From contig NZ_JAAFGS010000012.1 in assembly GCF_011090185.1 (NCBI RefSeq), positions 1-64,000 on the forward strand: 64,000 bases of DNA, in the 5' to 3' direction. Made by a program: the position numbers and the translations under genes. Below, one piece after another: positions 1 through 8,817 of the stretch. Origin of the DNA: Saccharibacillus alkalitolerans. GTDB lineage: Bacteria > Bacillota > Bacilli > Paenibacillales > Paenibacillaceae. How positions within the stretch are numbered: the first letter of the stretch is position 1; the number at the start of each line of letters is the position of its first letter. The notes under the pieces were generated by a model. That model made no database searches and was not told where the DNA came from. It was given only the letters and a program-made list of their open reading frames with translations.

Positions 1-37
1 CCGAGCCTCTTTTTCCGCCAAAAATCAGCTGATTTCC

Positions 38-119
38 GCTCTAAGCGTCTCCTGATTCCGTTAGAATCTCCCCATCGCTCAAAATGCCCGCTAAGCGTCG
101 CCTCGTTCCGTTAGAATTC
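38..119. repeat. Dispersed intergenic repeat, two tandem units
   Basis: Two near-copies lie at about 38-68 and 88-119. Each starts CTAAGCGTC and ends TTCCGTTAGAAT. The same core recurs near 29.2-29.4 kb, and a related form (TTCTAACGAATCG) recurs near 7.3, 44.3 and 51.8 kb, always between genes. I see no open reading frame with a ribosome binding site here. Function unknown. Confidence 0.6.
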
Positions 120-207
120 GCCCGGCCGGCCCGACTCCCGATTTCGAGCGCTCTACGCCTTTCTTTTCTCCTTCGCCGTCTCGGCTTTGCCGCTTTTCGA
201 ATGCGGG

Positions 208-912
208 TTAGTCCTTTTTCGAGCCTTGCCCCCCGTCCGTGCCGCCGAATACCTGACTCGCCGCCGCCAACCGGTACGTCCGGTACCGCTGCTTGTCGTT
301 CACGGCCGTAATCAGCTTGCGCGCAGCGAGCTTTTGCAAAATCGCGCGCGCATGCCGATCCGTTACCCGCAGATGCGAGGCCAGCTCTCCGGCGCCGAAC
401 GGCACAAGCCGACGACGCGCATACCTCAAAGTCTCCTCCTCCAACCAGCCGAGTCCGTCCGCCATCAGATCAAACGACAGGAATCGGCCGACAAAAGCAA
501 GCACCAACTGCTGACAGCGCTCGCGTTCCTCGCAGATTGACAAGTAAGCGACAGGCAGCAGCGTCCAACCGTCGAGTCCGAGCAGGCCGTGCCGCCAGCA
601 CAGATCTTTGAAACGCCGAGTATCCAGGTCGCGCGCGTGCGAGCCGTAACCTTGAATCTCGATCGCGCCTTTCGCTCCGCCGGGACGGTAGGCCAGATCG
701 ATATACCGATAACCTCCGTGGTAATCGCGCACTTCCCATTCCGCATGCAGATCGTCCAAATTGCCTACCGCCGGATACCAGACCCGCCGCAAAAATTCGA
801 TCGTTCCGTGTCCGAGCCCCCGCTTCAGCAGTTCCAGACGGCGGACGCCGTCCTCCGCCTCGATTTGCGCGGCCAGCCACTGCGCATACGTTTCCTCAAA
901 ATTCGTCCGCAT
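208..912 (-). CDS. PD-(D/E)XK-like nuclease domain with C-terminal winged helix, uncharacterised
   Basis: The start at 912 is chosen because GGAGAG lies just upstream; a longer in-frame extension to 1050 would run through a hairpin and lacks such a site. The 234-residue protein has a central stretch with the pattern of a restriction-like/DUF559-Vsr fold: YIDLAYRP, then AIEIQGYG, then RDLDTRRFKD and GWTLLPV. The usual E-x-K appears as E-I-Q. The C-terminus (AGELASHLRVTDRHARAIL, then LAARKLITA) looks like a winged helix-turn-helix. I infer a DNA-binding protein, possibly a repaired-fold endonuclease or a regulator; the substrate is unknown. It is alone on the minus strand, divergent from the mannitol operon. 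Assignment of the nuclease fold is by motif eye only. Confidence 0.6.
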   Translation of the reverse strand: MRTNFEETYAQWLAAQIEAEDGVRRLELLKRGLGHGTIEFLRRVWYPAVGNLDDLHAEWEVRDYHGGYRYIDLAYRPGGAKGAIEIQGYGSHARDLDTRRFKDLCWRHGLLGLDGWTLLPVAYLSICEERERCQQLVLAFVGRFLSFDLMADGLGWLEEETLRYARRRLVPFGAGELASHLRVTDRHARAILQKLAARKLITAVNDKQRYRTYRLAAASQVFGGTDGGQGSKKD

Positions 913-948
913 GTCCTTCTCTCCTTTTTCCAAGTTGAAAAAGAACGC

Positions 949-985
949 AAAAAGCCGCCTCCGATACTTCCGTATCGAGGGCGGC
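949..985 (-). terminator. Leader hairpin with T-run before the nuclease-like gene
   Basis: On the minus strand a strong stem (GCCGCCCTCGATAC pairing with GTATCGGAGGCGGC) is followed by TTTTT, 37 bases before the start codon at 912. No other minus-strand gene lies between it and the divergent mannitol operon, so it sits in the leader of the 208-912 gene. It could be an attenuator or the terminator of a lost gene. Confidence 0.6.
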
Positions 986-1455
986 GCGTGCTTCGCGTCC
1001 GTATACGTCCAGTTTACCCCGCGCACAAGCGGCAGAGCAAGCGGAATCATGCACTCTCATGCCGTTCAATCCTTGCATTCCACCGATTCGAGAAGCCTGA
1101 AAAACAAAAGTATTCCGTCCCCACTCTTGGCCTCTTCACCGAATTCCATCCTTATCCACGGAATACAAATTTTAATTTATTGAGTAGGGTGAAAAACATT
1201 GAAAATTCATACTTGATCTTGCATGAAAAATGATTGATGTTTGACTGTTTAGAGTAATAAGTGATTGAAAAACTTTTGCATATTAAAGGAAAGGTCCGCC
1301 GTTCTTCGGCTTTGTCACTGGTTGATTCGGGACAAAATCCGGCATCTTTCCTTTGCTATTCCGAGACGGGGTGCTTAAAATTTGAGAAGAAGACGAGGTC
1401 TTGCATGCTGCGAATCGTACCGCGGCAGTTCGTCTCATCCCCTTTCCGGGGGAAA
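986..1455. other. Intergenic region between divergent genes
   Basis: AT-rich in its middle part (about 1140-1270), as expected for divergent promoters, but I cannot assign -35/-10 boxes confidently. A short stretch at 1416-1434 (GTACCGCGGCAGTTCGTC) superficially resembles a T-box antiterminator bulge, but no specifier stem could be recognised. No gene seen. Confidence 0.4.
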
Positions 1456-1470
1456 TGATACCGTTTTCAA
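1456..1470 (-). promoter_or_regulatory. cre site (CcpA operator) before mtlR
   Basis: On the minus strand the 15-mer TTGAAAACGGTATCA matches every position of the Gram-positive cre consensus WTGNAANCGNWWNCW. It lies about 30 bases upstream of the mtlR start at 1500, a location compatible with CcpA repression of the mannitol operon when preferred sugars are present. Regulation is inferred from the site alone. Confidence 0.75.
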
Positions 1471-1499
1471 AAAGAGGGGTTTGAGAAGGAGGAATCCGT

Positions 1500-3623
1500 G
1501 TGGACAAACCGACCGGGCGACTGCTGCCGATCCTGAAGCATCTTCTCGCTTCAAGGGGAGAGTTCGTTACGGTACGGGATCTGTCGGATGAATTGGACGT
1601 CAGCGAAAGAACGGTCAAGCGCGAACTTCCCGGCGTGGAACACTGGCTCTCGGCAAGAGGAGCCCGGCTGATCCGCAAACCGGGTGCCGGAGTCAAACTG
1701 GAAGCCGCCAAGGCGCAGCTGGACGCTCTCATAGAAGAACTGCGCGCGGCGGGTTCGGCCAAAGATTACAGCAAGGACGAGAGACATTACTTCCTGATCA
1801 GCGAGCTGCTGCTCGCGGCCGAACCCGTCAAGTCGTACAGTTTCGCTTCACAGTTCAAAGTTACCGAAAGCACGCTGAGCGCCGACCTCGACCGGGCGGA
1901 ACAATGGTTGGAACCGTTCGGTCTGCGCCTGGTCCGCAAGCCGGGATACGGCGTCTACGTCGAAGGCGGCGAGAACGCGATCCGCTCCGCCCTGATCCAT
2001 CTGGTCTACGAAAGCGTCGCCGAAGACCAGATGGCGGGGCTGCTGAACGGTTCTCCCGGCGACTCCGCTTCCGATCCGGCAAGGGTGCGTTCGCACATCC
2101 GCAGCCGTCTGCTTAATCTGATCGACGAAGGTGCCTCGCAGCAGCTTCAGCAGATGGTCGAAGAGCTGGAACACAGCCTTGACCTGAAGCTGACGGACAG
2201 CGCTTACGTCGGGCTCGGAGTGCATCTCGCGCTCGCGATCCAGCGTATCCGCTCCGGACAGCGCATCTCGATCGACGGACGCGTGCTGAGCGATCTGAAG
2301 AAGCTCGATGAATTCGGCAAAGCCGAGCGGCTTGCCGGCAGGCTGGAAGAAATGCTGGGAATCGAAATTCCCGAAGACGAGGTCGGCTACATCACGATGC
2401 ACCTGAAAGGCGCGGAGACGCGGCTGGACGGCGAGCACGACAATTATTACGACCACGTCAGCTTCGAACTTGTGCGGCTGGCGCGCAATATGCTGAAAGC
2501 CGCGGAAGCGGAGTTCGGTTACGAACTCAAAGGAAGCAGCAAGCTGTTCGCGGGATTCGTGCATCATCTCGGCCCCGCCGTCGAACGGCTGCGGCTGGGG
2601 CTCGACATTCGCAATCCGCTGCTTCGGCAAATCCGCGAACAGTACGCGGACGTATTCGATATTGCCGCCAAATGCTCGAAGATTCTCGCCGAGTACGTCG
2701 ACCGCGACGTCCCGGACTCCGAGATCGGGTACATCGCGATGCACATCGGCGCGATGAGCGAATATGCGCGGGCGGAACGGCCTTCCCCGAAAGTGCTGAT
2801 CGCCTGCGCGAGCGGCATGGGCACCTCGGGACTCCTGATGGCCCGCGTACGCAAAGAGTTCCCTTCCTTCAATCTGATCGGCATCGCTTCCGCCTCGGAG
2901 GCGGCCGAGAACCGCGAGGCGGACTTCATCGTCTCCACGGTCGACGTCGAGACCGAGATTCCCGTCGTGCGGGTGTCGGTACTGCTCTCCTTCCAGGACG
3001 TCGAACAAATCCGGCGTTTCGTAAGCGAAGAACAGCGGCATTTCGTAAGGAAAAAGCAGCGGCAAAATCTGCATACCGACCTTGTCGGCACGCTCGAAGA
3101 TCACCGTCAGACGCTCGAGGGGATTCTGGATCTCGTCAAGCATGTCGATATCGCGGACGATATCGAGGCCCGGGACGTCGGCGAACTGATCGCCGCCATC
3201 TCGAAACGGTTTACGCGAAATCCGGAAGATGCCGCCGTGCTCGAAAGGGAGCTGCATGAACGCGAACGGCTGGGCGAGACGGTGCTGTCCCAGGACGGAT
3301 TGATCCTGCTGCACTGCCGGTCCGAAGTCGTGGAGCGGCTCACGCTCGGCATCTTCCGCTTCCCGGACGGCATCGCCGCCGAGTCGGAAGACAAGCCGCT
3401 CTGCCTCAAGGCGGCGCTGCTGCTGCTGGCTCCCAAGGCCAGCGGCAAGTCCTACCTCCAGGCGGCCGGCGAGATCAGCAAATCGCTGATCGACCGCCCC
3501 GGATTCGCCTCGCGGCTGTCCGCTTCCGAGCCCGATAAGCTGCGCGGCGAAATCGCGGACATGATGAGAGAGCTTTATGCAAGAAAAATAGAACAATACA
3601 CATTGGAGGTTGAACAATTATGA
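1500..3623 (+). CDS. mtlR: Mannitol operon activator MtlR (BglG/PRD type)
   Basis: 707 residues with a GTG start preceded by AGGAGG. Order of parts: DNA-binding helix-turn-helix domains at the N-terminus (SDELDVSERTVKREL; ATESTLS-like second HTH near residue 115-135), two PTS regulation domains with conserved histidines (for example GLGVHLALA and GYITMHLKG in the first, ELVRL...GFVHHLG and GYIAMHIG in the second), an EIIB-like domain with ACASGMGTS (Cys436), and an EIIA-like domain with LLHCRSE (His605). Known MtlR proteins of about 695 residues have this architecture and activate mannitol genes according to phosphorylation by HPr and the mannitol enzyme II. The stop overlaps the start of mtlA by four bases (ATGA), implying translational coupling. 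A cre site lies upstream. Confidence 0.93.
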   Translation: MDKPTGRLLPILKHLLASRGEFVTVRDLSDELDVSERTVKRELPGVEHWLSARGARLIRKPGAGVKLEAAKAQLDALIEELRAAGSAKDYSKDERHYFLISELLLAAEPVKSYSFASQFKVTESTLSADLDRAEQWLEPFGLRLVRKPGYGVYVEGGENAIRSALIHLVYESVAEDQMAGLLNGSPGDSASDPARVRSHIRSRLLNLIDEGASQQLQQMVEELEHSLDLKLTDSAYVGLGVHLALAIQRIRSGQRISIDGRVLSDLKKLDEFGKAERLAGRLEEMLGIEIPEDEVGYITMHLKGAETRLDGEHDNYYDHVSFELVRLARNMLKAAEAEFGYELKGSSKLFAGFVHHLGPAVERLRLGLDIRNPLLRQIREQYADVFDIAAKCSKILAEYVDRDVPDSEIGYIAMHIGAMSEYARAERPSPKVLIACASGMGTSGLLMARVRKEFPSFNLIGIASASEAAENREADFIVSTVDVETEIPVVRVSVLLSFQDVEQIRRFVSEEQRHFVRKKQRQNLHTDLVGTLEDHRQTLEGILDLVKHVDIADDIEARDVGELIAAISKRFTRNPEDAAVLERELHERERLGETVLSQDGLILLHCRSEVVERLTLGIFRFPDGIAAESEDKPLCLKAALLLLAPKASGKSYLQAAGEISKSLIDRPGFASRLSASEPDKLRGEIADMMRELYARKIEQYTLEVEQL

Positions 3624-5593
3624 GCAGCGTATCGACGCCTGCAAAATCGGGCGGCGCAAGACAGGGCGTTCAGAAATTCGGACGTTTCCTGAGCGCGATG
3701 GTCATGCCGAACATCGGCGCGTTTATCGCGTGGGGTCTGATCACGGCCCTCTTTATTCCGACGGGCTGGTGGCCTAACGAAGACTTGGGATCGCTCGTCG
3801 GTCCGATGATTACCTATCTCCTGCCTCTGTTAATCGCTTACAGCGGCGGTAAAATGGTCGCGGATCATCGCGGCGGCGTGCTCGGCGCCATTGCAGTCAT
3901 GGGCGTAATTGTCGGAGCTCCCGATACTCCGATGTTCTTGGGCGCCATGGCAATGGGCCCTCTGGCCGGTTGGGTCATCAAGCAGTTCGACCGTGCCATC
4001 GAAGGCAAAATTCCGGCCGGTTTCGAAATGCTTGTCAACAACTTCTCCGCCGGCATTATCGGCGGCGCGCTTGCCATCGGCGGTTATTACGGCGTAGGCC
4101 CGCTGTTCGATGCCTTTACCAGCATTCTGGAATCGGGCGTTCAAACCATCGTCAACTGGGGACTTCTCCCGCTGGTCTCGATATTTGTTGAGCCGGCCAA
4201 AATTCTGTTCCTGAACAATGCCATCAACCACGGGATCTTCACTCCGCTGGGCAGCGATCAGGTGGCCGATATCGGAAAATCGATCTTCTACCTGATCGAA
4301 TCGAACCCTGGTCCGGGTCTGGGCGTCCTGCTCGCATACTGGGTATTTGCCAAAGGCTCCATCAAGAGTTCGGCTCCAGGCGCGATCGTCATTCACTTCC
4401 TGGGCGGTATTCACGAAATTTACTTCCCATACGTGCTGATGAGACCGGTTCTGATCCTGTCCGTCATCCTGGGCGGTATGGCCGGCGTGTTCACTTTCGT
4501 TGCTACCGGAGCCGGCTTGTCGGGTGCGGCATCTCCGGGCAGTATCATCGCTTTGATGCTCGTTTCGCCTAAAGGCGGACACCTGGCGGTTCTCGCGGGC
4601 GTAGTCGTAGCCGCTGTCGTATCGTTCCTCGTATCCGCATTCTTCCTCCGCAACTACAAAGCGGATGACGAAGAGCTGGCCAGAGCACGCGAAGCTTCGC
4701 AGGCGATGAAAGGCAGCAAGCCGGGCGCAGCCGCTTCTTCGGCAGCCGGCACAACCGTACGCGTTAACGGCAAAGTGGAAAAAATCGTCTTCGCCTGCGA
4801 CGCGGGCATGGGCTCGAGCGCGATGGGCGCTTCGTCCTTCCGTAAAAAGGTCAAAGCGGCGGGTCTGCCGATCAACGTCACGAACACCGCGATCGAAAAC
4901 ATCCCTTCGGATGCCGACATCGTCGTCACGCAGCAGAACCTTACCGATCGCGCCAGAGCGAAAGCTCCCAACGCGCATCACGTTTCGATCGACAACTTCA
5001 TCAACAATCCGGTCTACGAAGACCTGATCGAAGAATTGAAAGCTTCCCAATCCGGCGATTCCCCTGCGGAACGCAACACGACCGCGACGGCCGACGCGCA
5101 GTGGGATATCGACAACGCCCTGGACAAAGCCGCTCCGGGAGCGGGTGCGGGCGTCGTTCACTCCGACATCCTGCGCAAAGAAAACATCCGTCTCGGCCTG
5201 CCGAGCGTCAGCAAGGAAGAAGCGATCCGCGAAGCGGGACGCCTGCTCTCCGCCTCCGGCTATGTAAAACCGGGTTACGTGGACGCCATGATCGAACGCG
5301 AAGGCGTGGCTTCGACTTATATCGGCAACGGCGTCGCGATTCCTCACGGCGTAGGCACGGCCAAGAACGAAATCGATAACTCCGGCATCGTCGTGCTGCA
5401 GTATCCGAACGGCGTCGAATTCGAAGCCGGCACGGCTTACCTGGTTATCGGCATCGCCGGCGCCCGCGGCGAGCATCTGAAGATTCTGACGAAAATCGCC
5501 GAAGCGATCGAGGACGAATCGACGGTTCAGCGCCTGGCCAACACGAAAGACGTCAACGATATCTATAACACCTTGAGCGTGCAGCCCGAGTAA
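3620..5593 (+). CDS. mtlA: PTS mannitol transporter, fused EIICBA
   Basis: 657 residues. The N-terminal half is a multi-spanning EIIC domain (FGRFLSAMVMPNIGAFIAWG; GGIHEIYFPYVLM). An EIIB domain follows a charged linker, with the phosphorylatable cysteine in FACDAGMGSS (Cys393). A complete EIIA domain ends the protein, with the active histidine in GVAIPHGV (His576). It imports mannitol and delivers mannitol-1-phosphate to the cytoplasm. In Bacillus subtilis and many other Firmicutes the IIA part is a separate MtlF protein, so the C-terminal fusion, as in E. coli MtlA, is worth noting; no separate mtlF is seen here. It overlaps mtlR by four bases. Confidence 0.95.
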   Translation: MSSVSTPAKSGGARQGVQKFGRFLSAMVMPNIGAFIAWGLITALFIPTGWWPNEDLGSLVGPMITYLLPLLIAYSGGKMVADHRGGVLGAIAVMGVIVGAPDTPMFLGAMAMGPLAGWVIKQFDRAIEGKIPAGFEMLVNNFSAGIIGGALAIGGYYGVGPLFDAFTSILESGVQTIVNWGLLPLVSIFVEPAKILFLNNAINHGIFTPLGSDQVADIGKSIFYLIESNPGPGLGVLLAYWVFAKGSIKSSAPGAIVIHFLGGIHEIYFPYVLMRPVLILSVILGGMAGVFTFVATGAGLSGAASPGSIIALMLVSPKGGHLAVLAGVVVAAVVSFLVSAFFLRNYKADDEELARAREASQAMKGSKPGAAASSAAGTTVRVNGKVEKIVFACDAGMGSSAMGASSFRKKVKAAGLPINVTNTAIENIPSDADIVVTQQNLTDRARAKAPNAHHVSIDNFINNPVYEDLIEELKASQSGDSPAERNTTATADAQWDIDNALDKAAPGAGAGVVHSDILRKENIRLGLPSVSKEEAIREAGRLLSASGYVKPGYVDAMIEREGVASTYIGNGVAIPHGVGTAKNEIDNSGIVVLQYPNGVEFEAGTAYLVIGIAGARGEHLKILTKIAEAIEDESTVQRLANTKDVNDIYNTLSVQPE

Positions 5594-5614
5594 CCGTTAA
5601 GGCGTTCGAAAAAG

Positions 5615-5650
5615 CTTAAGCCGGCAGGGATCCCCCTCTGCCGGCTTGGG
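5615..5650 (+). terminator. Hairpin after mtlA
   Basis: A GC-rich stem (GCCGGCAGGG pairing with CCTCTGCCGGC) lies about 25 bases after the mtlA stop and is followed by a partly T-rich stretch. It may act as a terminator or a stabilising hairpin between mtlA and mtlD, which are 279 bases apart. Confidence 0.5.
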
Positions 5651-5872
5651 CTTTGACTTTTTCCTTTGCTGTCCTCGGCTTTGCAAGGCTTGTACTTACG
5701 AGCTTATGTTTATCCTTGGTTTCACGATCTTTGCGATTCTGCCGTTTCCCATTCCCGGAAACGGTTTGATCTTTTAAGAAAGCAACACTTTCGGCTGCTA
5801 AGCTCGAATATTTCACTTGGAGCGACAATGGAAATATCGAGCCCCTATTCCAAGCGATGGAGGTAACACAAC

Positions 5873-7021
5873 ATGTCTAAAAAAGCCATTCAATTCGGAG
5901 CCGGCAACATCGGCCGCGGTTTCATCGGAGCGCTGCTCGTCGAAGCGGGCTACGAGCTCGTATTTGCCGACGTCAACGAAGCCATGATCAACGAACTGAA
6001 CGAAAAGCACGGCTATACCATCCATATCCTTGACCTGGACAAACGCGAGATCCCGGTCGCCGGCGTGTCCGGCTGCCTCTCGAACAGCCCCGAAATGTCG
6101 AAGCACATCGCCGAAGCCGAAATCATCACGACGGCCGTCGGCCCTAACGTACTTAAGTTTATCGCCGTCAACATCGCCGCGGGTCTCGAAGAACGCGCCA
6201 AATCCGGTGCCGGCTTCCTGAACATCATCGCCTGCGAGAACATGGTCGGCGCCAGCTCCCATCTGAAAGAACAGGTCTACACGCATCTGTCCGACGAAGC
6301 GAAAGCCTACGCGGACGAGCACGTCGGCTTCCCGAACTGCTCCGTCGACCGCATCGTGCCTCCGTTCAAAGGCGAAGGCATGCTCGACGTGGGCGTGGAA
6401 TCGTTCTTCGAATGGATCGTCGAAGAGCCGGCTTTCAAAGGCGAGGTCCCGCAGATCGAAGGCATGAAGCTGACCGATACGTTGGTCGCTTACGTGCAGC
6501 GCAAGCTGTTCACCCTGAACACGGGCCATGCGATCACCGCTTATCTGGGCTATCTCAAAGATCTGCCGACCGTCGACAAAGCGATCGAAGACGAGTCCGT
6601 CCGCAAGATCGTGCGCGACGCCATGGAAGAAAGCGGCGCGGCCCTGGTCAAGGAACACGGCTTCGACGCGGACGAGCATGCCAAGTACATCGACAAGATC
6701 GAGAAGCGCTTCCGCAACCCGTATCTCAACGACGACGTCAGCCGCGTCGGCCGCGAGCCGCTGCGCAAGCTCGGACCGAAAGACCGCCTGAGCGGCCCGG
6801 CGCGCATGGCGCTGGACCTCGGCCTGCCGATCGACAACCTGCTGACCGGTATTGCCGCCGCCCTGCATTATAACAACCCGGAAGACAAGCAGTCCGTCGA
6901 GCTGCAGGCCTCCATTCAGGAAAAAGGTCTGGAAGCTGCGATCGCCGAAGCGACCGGCTTCACCGAAGACAGCGGCGAGAACGCGAAGATCGCGGACGCT
7001 TACGAGTCGCTGAAGAAGTAA
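5873..7021 (+). CDS. mtlD: Mannitol-1-phosphate 5-dehydrogenase
   Basis: 382 residues, the usual family length, preceded by GGAGG. The N-terminus has a Rossmann dinucleotide-binding motif (QFGAGNIGRGFIG). Family landmarks seen include IIACENMVGAS, FPNCSVDRIVPP, and the region around KLFTLNTGHAITAYLGY, which carries the catalytic-lysine helix of this polyol dehydrogenase family. It oxidises mannitol-1-phosphate to fructose-6-phosphate with NAD, completing mannitol uptake by MtlA. It lies 279 bases after mtlA on the same strand and is followed by a strong terminator. Confidence 0.96.
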   Translation: MSKKAIQFGAGNIGRGFIGALLVEAGYELVFADVNEAMINELNEKHGYTIHILDLDKREIPVAGVSGCLSNSPEMSKHIAEAEIITTAVGPNVLKFIAVNIAAGLEERAKSGAGFLNIIACENMVGASSHLKEQVYTHLSDEAKAYADEHVGFPNCSVDRIVPPFKGEGMLDVGVESFFEWIVEEPAFKGEVPQIEGMKLTDTLVAYVQRKLFTLNTGHAITAYLGYLKDLPTVDKAIEDESVRKIVRDAMEESGAALVKEHGFDADEHAKYIDKIEKRFRNPYLNDDVSRVGREPLRKLGPKDRLSGPARMALDLGLPIDNLLTGIAAALHYNNPEDKQSVELQASIQEKGLEAAIAEATGFTEDSGENAKIADAYESLKK

Positions 7022-7099
7022 TCCAACGAACCAGCCGCTTGGACTCGAAGCGGCAGCCCGCGGACAAGCCGAGCCGAAAATTATACGGATTCACCTAAA

Positions 7100-7135
7100 A
7101 AGAAGCCCGGTCTCCTTGGGAGACCGGGCTTCTTT
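7100..7135 (+). terminator. Intrinsic terminator after mtlD
   Basis: A perfect stem GAAGCCCGGTCTCC / GGAGACCGGGCTTC around a short TTGG loop, preceded by A-run and followed by TTT. It lies about 80 bases after the mtlD stop and ends the mannitol operon. Confidence 0.9.
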
Positions 7136-7259
7136 CGCGTGCGTCCTGCGGCAGCCCGCTTTTGCCGAGCGGCGGCTGACGTCTCCGCCGCTCGGCATCG
7201 TGCACGCGGTATCCGCTCACACATGCGGTAACGAACCTTAAATACGCTATTTCTGCCTT

Positions 7260-7420
7260 TTTCGGCACTTTCGAATTCTAACGAATCGTCCTCCTTCTAT
7301 TTTGGACAAACGACCGTTTTCCACAGCAAAAACGGAATAATAACGATACAAAAGTTCTTTAGGCCGTCAGATTGAGCCGAAACGGTCCGTTAACGATAGG
7401 ACGATTCCTTGGAATCGGAA
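7260..7420. repeat. Dispersed intergenic repeat
   Basis: ATTCTAACGAATCGTC at about 7275-7290 matches repeat copies near 44.3 and 51.8 kb; GGTCCGTTAACGATAGGACGATTCC nearby (7384-7408) carries related words. The whole gap 7136-7478 holds no gene with a credible ribosome binding site. Confidence 0.5.
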
Positions 7421-7478
7421 AACATCGGAACGGAGCCTTTTAAAACCGGCTTGCCTCTTCCAGCCGTTCAGACGCTGC

Positions 7479-8585
7479 TTAATCGAACGTCACGTTGATC
7501 ACCGTAATCTCCGACCGCGAATTCGTCCGCATCGGCAGTCCCCAGAATCCGTAACCCGACGTCACGACCGAGTGCATGCCGTCCTTTTTCAGATAGCCCC
7601 AATCGTTTTCATAGATCCGGTTCGTGATAAAGTTCGCCGGGAAAATCTGGCCGCGATGCGTGTGTCCCGATACTTCGAGGTCGATCCCCGCCCGCGCCGC
7701 CAGGTCCAGATCGTACGGCTGGTGATCCAGCAGGATCAGCGGCGACGCCGCGTCCGCTTCCGAGGCCAGATCGGCGACGGACATCCGATTCGGGTCGGTC
7801 CGGTCTTTGCGCCCGACCAGCGTGACCGGAAGCCCTTCGCTGACGACGTCGTCGTACAGCAGATCCATCCCGCTGTCTTCCAGCGTGCGGATCAGCTCCG
7901 TATCTCCCGCCTCGATCCGGTCATGGTTGCCGAGCGTCGCATAGACCGGAGCCTCGATGCCGCGCAGGATCTCCGGAATGCCCTGCTTCACGTACTGCAC
8001 GATATCGTCGTCCACCAGGTCGCCGGGGAACAGCACCAGATCCGGCTGCTGTTCGTTGATCATCCGCACCAGCCGCTTCGCATGTTCCGGTCCGGACAGG
8101 GCGCCGAAATGCATATCCGCCGCCATGACGATCTTCAGCGACGGACGGCCGTCCAGCGCCGGTTTGCCGATCTTCACGTCGTAAGCGCGAACGACCGGGC
8201 TGTACGCGTTATACACGCCGAAAGCGCTCAGCAGCAGCACGCACACGGACGCGCATACCGTCACCGAGCGAGTCAGTCTGCGGCGGTCGATACGCGTGAA
8301 CAATCTGAGCAGAATTACGGCCAGATTCGTGATCGGCAGCACGGACACCATCGCATACGCGAAAATGAGCCAAACCGCCGCCGCCCAATGCGACCAAGCA
8401 TATTCGCTGAACGCGAACCGGAAGAACATCGACCAAGCCGCAATCAGCAGTCCCGCCGACAGCACGATCAGCCAGCGGCGCCGGATAGCCGGACGGAACG
8501 CTTTGATCCCCTTCCACAAATTCCAACCGATATAGAAAAGAAACCCGTGATACACGAGCAAAGAAACGATAATGCGAATAAGCAA
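7479..8585 (-). CDS. Membrane-anchored metallophosphoesterase
   Basis: 368 residues with a TTG start. The first ~125 residues contain about four hydrophobic segments, then a calcineurin-type phosphoesterase domain faces presumably the cell exterior. Metal-binding motifs of the family are all visible: ADMHFG (D-x-H), FPGDLVDD (GD), LGNHD (GNHD), and GHTHRGQIFP (GHTH). This places it with the YkuE/YaeI-like group of metallophosphoesterases; the substrate is not evident. It is a single gene between mtlD and the sulfonate monooxygenase gene. Confidence 0.82.
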   Translation of the reverse strand: MLIRIIVSLLVYHGFLFYIGWNLWKGIKAFRPAIRRRWLIVLSAGLLIAAWSMFFRFAFSEYAWSHWAAAVWLIFAYAMVSVLPITNLAVILLRLFTRIDRRRLTRSVTVCASVCVLLLSAFGVYNAYSPVVRAYDVKIGKPALDGRPSLKIVMAADMHFGALSGPEHAKRLVRMINEQQPDLVLFPGDLVDDDIVQYVKQGIPEILRGIEAPVYATLGNHDRIEAGDTELIRTLEDSGMDLLYDDVVSEGLPVTLVGRKDRTDPNRMSVADLASEADAASPLILLDHQPYDLDLAARAGIDLEVSGHTHRGQIFPANFITNRIYENDWGYLKKDGMHSVVTSGYGFWGLPMRTNSRSEITVINVTFD

Positions 8586-8699
8586 ACCTCAGGCCCCTCT
8601 CCGGAATCGAACGAGAAACGGGCCTCGTTGCCCGCCCCGCGCGTTTTCTTCTATTATACGAAGCCGACGAGCACGAAGTCGAGCGCGCCCGCATACGCC

Positions 8700-8731
8700 A
8701 AAAGCAGCCTTCAGTTAAAGGCCGCTTTTTC
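8700..8731 (-). terminator. Terminator after the sulfonate monooxygenase gene
   Basis: AAAGCGGCCTT / AAGGCTGCTTT stem, with T-rich flanks on either strand. In minus orientation it lies about 90 bases after the stop at 8818. Confidence 0.7.
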
Positions 8732-8817
8732 AACGCGCGGGATTGTCTGGCCTGCCGCTTCCGACGCGGCCGATGCCGCGCTATAGCGAAGCTTTTTCAC
8801 GGGCTTTCCCGTTCCCG

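Noticed and set aside
1416-1434. T-box-like antiterminator word (GTACCGCGGCAGTTCGTC) before mtlR
   Set aside because: No stem I, specifier loop or terminator/antiterminator pair could be recognised, and a mannitol operon is not a T-box target.
1848-5476. Long antisense frames opposite mtlR and mtlA
   Set aside because: Both sense genes have complete, ordered PTS motifs; the antisense frames have no ribosome binding site or domain.
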